64,000 bases of DNA, from positions 1-64,000 of the forward strand of contig NZ_JAPPUX010000003.1 of assembly GCF_026712185.1 (NCBI RefSeq). The letters are read 5' to 3'. Position numbers and translations under genes: made by a program. Under the pieces are notes generated by a model. The model saw only the letters and a program-made list of their open reading frames with translations. It was not told where the DNA came from and did no database searches. Every line of letters begins with the position of its first letter. The first letter of the stretch is position 1. Source of the DNA: Nocardioides pini. GTDB lineage: Bacteria > Actinomycetota > Actinomycetes > Propionibacteriales > Nocardioidaceae. Positions 59,419-64,000 of the stretch are shown here, one piece after another.

Positions 59419-60570
59419 ATGCGGACCACCCCCCGGGCCCTCGCGGCCGCGCTCGCAGGAGCCCTGCTCGTCACCGGCTGCAGCTCGTCCGACGACGGCG
59501 ACCCCACGCCCCCGTCGTACGACACGAGCGACAGCGTGCACGCCGAGGTGCTGCCGCAGCTCGCGGCGAACGGCGAGGACGTCGAGTCCGCCGCGGACGC
59601 CGCCTGGGTCGTGGACGCCACGATCGACGACGTCGACGAGGGGACCGCGGTCACCCTCGTGGCCAAGGACGACGACGGCTGGTCCGAGGTGGACGAGCAG
59701 GAGACCGACGACAAGGGCCGCGTCACGCTCACGAGTCGCGACTCCGGCGACCTCCACGTGATGGTCGGCGACGGCGACGACGCCATCGGCACCGAGGTCT
59801 CCACCGACGACGCCCCAGAGGCCACCTTCACCGACGACTTCGACGACGAGAGCACCCTCGACGACAAGGACGGCTCCTGGCACACCCGGGACCAGGGCTA
59901 CACGGGCGTCCGCACCTGCTCCCGGGCCAGCGCCGACGCGGCCGAGGTCGCGGACGGCGTCCTGCGGCTGAGCGTCACCGAGGACCCCGAGCGCAAGGGC
60001 GACGAGTGCCAGCTCCCCGGCCGGCGCAAGAAGTTCGCCTACCGGCTCAACGGCCACGTCGGCACCGAGGGCCGGGTGGCGTTCACCTACGGGTTCGCCG
60101 CTGCGCGCATCAAGACGCAGGCCGGCCGCGGCCAGCACTCGGCCTTCTGGATGCAGACCGTCGGCGGCCAGGGCCCCGGCGGCCCCGAGAAGGGCGGCGC
60201 CGAGATCGACGTGATCGAGTACTTCGGCGACGACCACCCCGAGGGCGGACTGACCAGCTTCACCTACTTCCTCGACAAGCAGGGCAAGAAGCAGACCGTC
60301 GGCGGCTGGCTGCCGAACGCCGACGAGCTCGGCGACGACTGGGCGAGCAAGTACCACGTCTTCTCCGTGGAGTGGACGCCCGAGGAGTACGTCTTCCGCA
60401 TCGACGGCAAGGTCACCCAGCGCCTGAAGGGCGTGAGCTCCGGGAAGCCGGAGTTCCTCATCCTCAGCCTGCTCTCGTCCGACTACGAGCTGCCGCGCTT
60501 CGACGGCGACCTGCCGCAGACCATGGAGGTCGACTGGGCGCGGGTGTGGGAGACCGGCCCGAAGTCCTAG
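59419..60570 (+). CDS. Secreted GH16 family glycoside hydrolase (lipoprotein)
   Basis: This 383-residue lipoprotein has a lipobox VTGC (about Cys20) and an acidic linker (about residues 30-130). The GH16 beta-jellyroll domain carries the catalytic motif EIDVIE (about residues 263-268). GH16 enzymes cut beta-glucans, galactans or related polymers. The EPS context suggests trimming or release of the cell's own polysaccharide. I chose ATG at 59419 because CACAAT (59406-59411) lies 7 nt before it; ATG at 59410 is an alternative. The stop overlaps convergent dtd by 4 nt. Confidence 0.87.
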   Translation: MRTTPRALAAALAGALLVTGCSSSDDGDPTPPSYDTSDSVHAEVLPQLAANGEDVESAADAAWVVDATIDDVDEGTAVTLVAKDDDGWSEVDEQETDDKGRVTLTSRDSGDLHVMVGDGDDAIGTEVSTDDAPEATFTDDFDDESTLDDKDGSWHTRDQGYTGVRTCSRASADAAEVADGVLRLSVTEDPERKGDECQLPGRRKKFAYRLNGHVGTEGRVAFTYGFAAARIKTQAGRGQHSAFWMQTVGGQGPGGPEKGGAEIDVIEYFGDDHPEGGLTSFTYFLDKQGKKQTVGGWLPNADELGDDWASKYHVFSVEWTPEEYVFRIDGKVTQRLKGVSSGKPEFLILSLLSSDYELPRFDGDLPQTMEVDWARVWETGPKS

Positions 60571-60995
60571 GGAGTGTCGAGGACCAGCGTGATCGGGCCG
60601 TCGTTGACGCTCTCGACGCGCATGTCGGCACCGAAGCGGCCGCGCTCCACGTGGGCGCCGAGGCGCTCCAGCTCCGCGCAGACGGCGTCGTAGAGAGGCT
60701 CGCTCACTGGGCCCGGCGCGGCGGCCTGCCAGGTGGGGCGGCGGCCCTTGCGGGCGTCGCCGTACAGCGTGAACTGGCTGACGACGAGCACGGGCGCGCC
60801 CACGTCGCTGGCGCTCTGCTCGTCGCGCAGCAGGCGCAGGTCCCAGATCTTGCGTGCCGTCCAGGTCACCTCGGTCGCGCCGTCGTCGTGCGTCACGCCG
60901 AGGTAGACGAGCAGGCCCGGGCGGTCGAGCTCGCCCACGACCCCGCCGTCGACCCGCACGCTCGCGGACAGCACCCGCTGGATGACGGCCCGCAC
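60567..60995 (-). CDS. dtd: D-aminoacyl-tRNA deacylase
   Basis: This 142-residue enzyme is of exact family length with the DTD signatures VSQFTLYGD (catalytic region) and [10 protein letters not shown] near the C-terminus (Gly-cis-Pro). It removes D-amino acids from mischarged tRNAs. GTG at 60995 has GGAG upstream. A longer in-frame start at 61085 would overlap the adjacent HprK-like gene. Confidence 0.95.
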   Translation of the reverse strand: MRAVIQRVLSASVRVDGGVVGELDRPGLLVYLGVTHDDGATEVTWTARKIWDLRLLRDEQSASDVGAPVLVVSQFTLYGDARKGRRPTWQAAAPGPVSEPLYDAVCAELERLGAHVERGRFGADMRVESVNDGPITLVLDTP

Positions 60996-61014
60996 GTCGC
61001 GACTCCGCTCCGGC

Positions 61015-62169
61015 TCAGACGCGGTCGAGGACGCCGACCTCGACGAGGTCGTCGACGTGGGTCTGCACGAGTGACCGGGCGTCACCGGACTCCGGCTCGC
61101 CGAACTCGACGAGGAGGGCCTCGGCGAGCTGGTCCAGCGTCGCGGAGCCCTCGCCGAGCAGGGTCAGGATGCGGGTGGCGAGGAACGACAGCGCGACGAC
61201 GCTCTCGCCGAGCATCACGCAGCCGATGCCGTCGCTGACGTGGAAGTCGACGAACTCGCGCCGGCGTACGCGCTCACTGCCGTCGGCCGTGTCGGGACCG
61301 AGGAGCTCGACGACGGTCGGCTCGGGGGCCGGCGCCACCTCGACGTCTCGGACCGGCGGGTGGTTGAGCAGCTGCTGGGTGACCGCGACGAGGTCGTCGG
61401 CCTCGCGGTAGTCGACGCGGTGCACGGCCCCGACCTCCTCGACGAGGGCGGCCAGCCGGTGCAGCGGCTTGTCGAGCGAACGGAGGTAGGACGCGTTGCC
61501 CGACAGGTGGGCGATCGCCTCCGCGGTGGGGAGCTCGGTGAGGACGGGCGGGACGAAGTCCTCGCTGTGGCGCTCCAGCAGCAGCACCGCAGCCGGGCGC
61601 AGGTCGCCGGGCGCCTCGCGGAGGCCGAGGTCGTCCGGGGACTGCAGTCCCAGCCCGGGCTCGTCGGCGGAGACGAGCGGCTTGCTGTAGGCGACCAGGT
61701 CGAGCGACGTGGTGAAGGCGACCGTGTCGTCGGTGACGTAGCCGAAGTGGCGCGCGAGGGTGCGGGCGGCCGTCGAGCGGCCGCTGCCGGCGGGCCCGAC
61801 GAGCACGACGCACCTGCCGGTCTCCGGGTCGGCCACGGCCGCCGCACGGAGCATCAGCAGGTCGCCCTCGTTGGCCTCCATCGCCTGGAGGGTGACGGCG
61901 AGCGCGACCTGGTCGCCGACGACGGGCCCGCTGGGTCCGGCGATCGCGCCGTGCGCAGCAGCGTCGTCGATCACGGCGGGGTCGTCGTCGACCAGCACGC
62001 GCACCGTGCGTCCTTGCGCGTCGTCGACCCGCCGGGCGTCGCAGCGCGACCACGCGCGGAGCAGGTCGTCGGCGATGCTGCCGGCGTTGCCCCCGGCGAC
62101 CTCGACGTGGACCTGCGTCCCGAGAGCGGTGACGGCGACGACGTGGCGAGGGCTGGCCGAGAGGGTCAC
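61015..62169 (-). CDS. HprK-like kinase fused to a C-terminal PqqD-like domain
   Basis: This 384-residue protein has an HprK-type P-loop GPAGSGRST (Walker A), [23 protein letters not shown], then a linker and a C-terminal PqqD-like domain ([20 protein letters not shown], then [16 protein letters not shown]). It combines the two elements that are separate genes at 43970-44728 and in the PqqD/nucleotidyltransferase genes. No nucleotidyltransferase is adjacent. The GTG start at 62169 is close to a divergent BKACE gene. The substrate is unknown. Confidence 0.82.
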   Translation of the reverse strand: MTLSASPRHVVAVTALGTQVHVEVAGGNAGSIADDLLRAWSRCDARRVDDAQGRTVRVLVDDDPAVIDDAAAHGAIAGPSGPVVGDQVALAVTLQAMEANEGDLLMLRAAAVADPETGRCVVLVGPAGSGRSTAARTLARHFGYVTDDTVAFTTSLDLVAYSKPLVSADEPGLGLQSPDDLGLREAPGDLRPAAVLLLERHSEDFVPPVLTELPTAEAIAHLSGNASYLRSLDKPLHRLAALVEEVGAVHRVDYREADDLVAVTQQLLNHPPVRDVEVAPAPEPTVVELLGPDTADGSERVRRREFVDFHVSDGIGCVMLGESVVALSFLATRILTLLGEGSATLDQLAEALLVEFGEPESGDARSLVQTHVDDLVEVGVLDRV

Positions 62170-62192
62170 GCGCGGGAGTCTAAGGTGCGCGC

Positions 62193-63014
62193 ATGGACGA
62201 ACTGCTCATCACGGTGGCACCCACGGGCGCCGAGACGGCGAAGGCCGACTGCCCGCAGCTCCCCACCACCCCTGAGGAGGTGGCTCGCACCGCCGCCGAC
62301 TGCGAGGCCGCCGGCGCGGCGATGATCCACATCCACGTGCGCGACACCGCCCACCAGCCCACGCTCGACCAGGGGCTGCTGCGCGAGTGGGTCGCCGCGG
62401 TGCGCGAGTCGTCCTCGCTCGTCGTCCAGCTCTCCACCGGCGGCTCGGTGCACGACCCGCTCGACGAGCGGCTCAAGGTGCTCGACGCCGAGCCCGACTC
62501 GTGCTCGCTCACCATGGGCACGACCAACTTCGGCGACGACGTCTTCCTCAACCCGTGGCCCTTCGTGAAGGACCTCTACCAGCTCGCCCTCGAGCGCGGG
62601 GTGGCGCCGGAGTTCGAGCTCTTCGACCTCGGCCAGGTCCACGCGCTCGGACGCCTGATCCGGCAGTACGGCGTCCCGGCCGGCGGCAAGGTGCACGTCG
62701 ACTTCGTCATGGGCGTCCCCGGCGGCATGCCCGGCACCGCCCCGGCGCTCGTCGCCGGCGTCGCGACCCTCCCGCCCGAGGTCACCTCGTGGTCGGCCAC
62801 CGGCATCGGCCGCTCGACGCTGTCGGTCGCGATGGCCTCGCTGTCGATGGGCGGCCACCTGCGCGTGGGCATGGAGGACGTGCTCACCATCAGTCGCGGC
62901 GTGCCCGTCGAGTCCAACGCCCAGCTCGTCGAGCGCGCGGTCGAACTGGGACGGATCGCGCAGCGTACGCCGATGACGCCCGCGCAGTGCCGCGAGCTGC
63001 TCGGCCTGGCCTGA
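62193..63014 (+). CDS. BKACE (DUF849) family beta-keto acid cleavage enzyme
   Basis: This 273-residue TIM-barrel protein has GAAMIHIHVRD (zinc-binding His residues, about 45 and 47), LSTGGS, GTTNFG, EFELFDLGQV and VDFVMGVPGGM. The family cleaves beta-keto acids with acetyl-CoA, including 3-keto-5-aminohexanoate. The exact substrate is open. A TAAGGT -10 element lies 6 nt before the ATG, so it is probably leaderless. It is unrelated in function to the flanking EPS genes. Confidence 0.88.
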   Translation: MDELLITVAPTGAETAKADCPQLPTTPEEVARTAADCEAAGAAMIHIHVRDTAHQPTLDQGLLREWVAAVRESSSLVVQLSTGGSVHDPLDERLKVLDAEPDSCSLTMGTTNFGDDVFLNPWPFVKDLYQLALERGVAPEFELFDLGQVHALGRLIRQYGVPAGGKVHVDFVMGVPGGMPGTAPALVAGVATLPPEVTSWSATGIGRSTLSVAMASLSMGGHLRVGMEDVLTISRGVPVESNAQLVERAVELGRIAQRTPMTPAQCRELLGLA

Positions 63015-63035
63015 CACGCCGGGCCCGCCGTCAGG

Positions 63036-64000
63036 TCAGCGGCGGCGGCGCTTGCCGCCGCCGGACTGCGGGGTCTCCTCCAGTGGAGCGTATCCGTAGC
63101 CGTATCCGTAGCCGCTCGCGGACTTCCTGGCCGGCGTCTGGTTGACCACGAGGCCCAGCGTCGTGGCGCCGACGGAGTCCAGCCGCTCGATGGCTGTGGA
63201 CAGCTGGTCGCGCGTCGTATGACCGTGGCTGACGACCACGACCGCGCCGTCGGCCCGGGTCGCGAGCAGGGCCGCATCGGTGACGGGCAGCAGCGGCGGC
63301 GCGTCGAGCACGACGACGTCGTAGCGCGAGCGGAGGTCATCCAGCAGCGCTTCCATCGCCTGCGACTGCAGCAGCTCCGACGGGTTGGGCGGGATCTGAC
63401 CGCACACCATGACGTCGAGCGTGGTGTCGGCGTAGGGCTGCATCACGTCGTCGGCGCTCACCTTGCCGATGAGCACGCTGGTCGTGCCGATGGAGCCGTC
63501 GAGCTCGAGCCGGTCGGCGATCAGGGGCCGGCGGAGGTCGCACTCGACCAGCGCGACCTTCTGACCTGCCTGCGTCAGGGTGACCGCGAGGTTCACCGCA
63601 GTCGTGCTCTTGCCCTCGCCCGGCAGTGAGCTCGTCACGACGAGGATTTTCTGGTCGTGGTCGACGTCGACGTACTGCATGTTGGTGCGCAGCACGCGGA
63701 AGGCCTCAGCCCACGGTGTTGCCGTGAACAGCACCTCGTGCGGTGCCCGCTTGGCGTCGGTGTCCGAGAAGATGTTGCCCAGCACCGGAGCTGACGTGAT
63801 CGCGGCGATGTCGTCGGCGCCCTTCACGCTGGTGTCGAGCAGCTCGCGCGTGACGGCGAGGCCGACGCCCAGGAGCAGCCCGAGGACGCCGCCAAGTGCG
63901 AGGTTGCGCAGCGGTTGCGGAGACACGGGAGACGTCGGCACCTCGGCGTCGTCGATGAGCGTGGCCTTGATGACAGCAGTCGACTTCCCGTTGGGGGTCT
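63036..64000 (-). CDS. EPS tyrosine autokinase (Wzc/CapAB-like), partial
   Basis: The gene runs off the right edge, so only the C-terminal ~320 residues are present. Visible parts are the end of the Wzz domain (VPTSPVSPQPLRN, then a membrane helix LALGGVLGLLLGVGLAVTREL) and the kinase domain with Walker A SLPGEGKSTT, LVECDLRRP and VVLDAPP. The C-terminal tyrosine cluster GYGYGYGYAP follows. It is a paralogue of 40381-41751. The pair brackets the EPS region, so each may control a different polymer or condition. Confidence 0.9.
   Translation of the reverse strand, partial: TPNGKSTAVIKATLIDDAEVPTSPVSPQPLRNLALGGVLGLLLGVGLAVTRELLDTSVKGADDIAAITSAPVLGNIFSDTDAKRAPHEVLFTATPWAEAFRVLRTNMQYVDVDHDQKILVVTSSLPGEGKSTTAVNLAVTLTQAGQKVALVECDLRRPLIADRLELDGSIGTTSVLIGKVSADDVMQPYADTTLDVMVCGQIPPNPSELLQSQAMEALLDDLRSRYDVVVLDAPPLLPVTDAALLATRADGAVVVVSHGHTTRDQLSTAIERLDSVGATTLGLVVNQTPARKSASGYGYGYGYAPLEETPQSGGGKRRRR

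Overview
The window is very GC-rich, densely packed and full of GTG starts. Genes include mycothiol synthase (mshD), a GlnR-type orphan regulator, a MutT1-like Nudix/phosphatase fusion, a nitrobindin-like (FABP) protein, a DUF1416 sulfurtransferase partner and many apparently leaderless transcripts. Together these point to an actinobacterium, most likely of the Nocardioides type (Propionibacteriales). That placement is inference from gene content; no rRNA is present.

Layout. 1-8.6 kb: tRNA-Lys, a ThrE-type exporter, then a minus-strand operon of an MFS transporter, an M24 peptidase, an amino-acid permease, a small anchored protein and an M20 dipeptidase. 8.8-15.4 kb: small stress-type and unknown proteins, a GT4 glycosyltransferase, CutC, an M81 peptidase and CspA. 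15.4-27.3 kb: a phosphate region with mutT1-like, pstS-pstC-pstA-pstB, a DUF559 nuclease flanked by palindromic repeat arrays, pit, a PhoU-like DUF47 protein and ppk1. PHO-box-like GTTCACC repeats lie before pstS, DUF47/pit and ppk1. 27.3-38.7 kb: a redox and sulfur region with DsrE, nitrobindin-like, Fur, ArsR/MFS, YgfZ, mshD, glnR, MoaD, a large secreted repeat protein, a thioredoxin-like protein, a cysteine-codon leader peptide, DUF4395, a rhodanese and DUF1416. Its order resembles the mycobacterial mshD-glnR-cysA2-sseC neighbourhood.

38.9-64 kb is an exopolysaccharide (EPS) region of Wzx/Wzy type: two tyrosine autokinases, a priming sugar transferase, glycosyltransferases, a polymerase, a flippase, a GH16 hydrolase, and cysD-cysN at the head of the minus-strand EPS operon. 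Embedded in it are three modules built from HPr-kinase-like, PqqD-like and PF14907-type nucleotidyltransferase domains (42.5-44.7, 49.6-51.0 and 61.0-62.2 kb). Beside the first module are a 39-residue secreted peptide ending in WCC (45018-45137) and a convergent XRE-HTH/TPR regulator of RRNPP architecture. The two promoter regions share a TTTGCCAGA-type motif. This is my best candidate for an undescribed system: peptide signalling and/or a modified peptide tied to EPS production.

The second novelty is a family of eight hairpin-forming palindromes of 43-44 bp, tandemly repeated at a 62-64 bp period in three intergenic arrays (21.86, 23.10 and 31.67 kb). Two arrays bracket the DUF559 endonuclease gene. 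All functional calls rest on reading sequence motifs and gene context; no database search was run.
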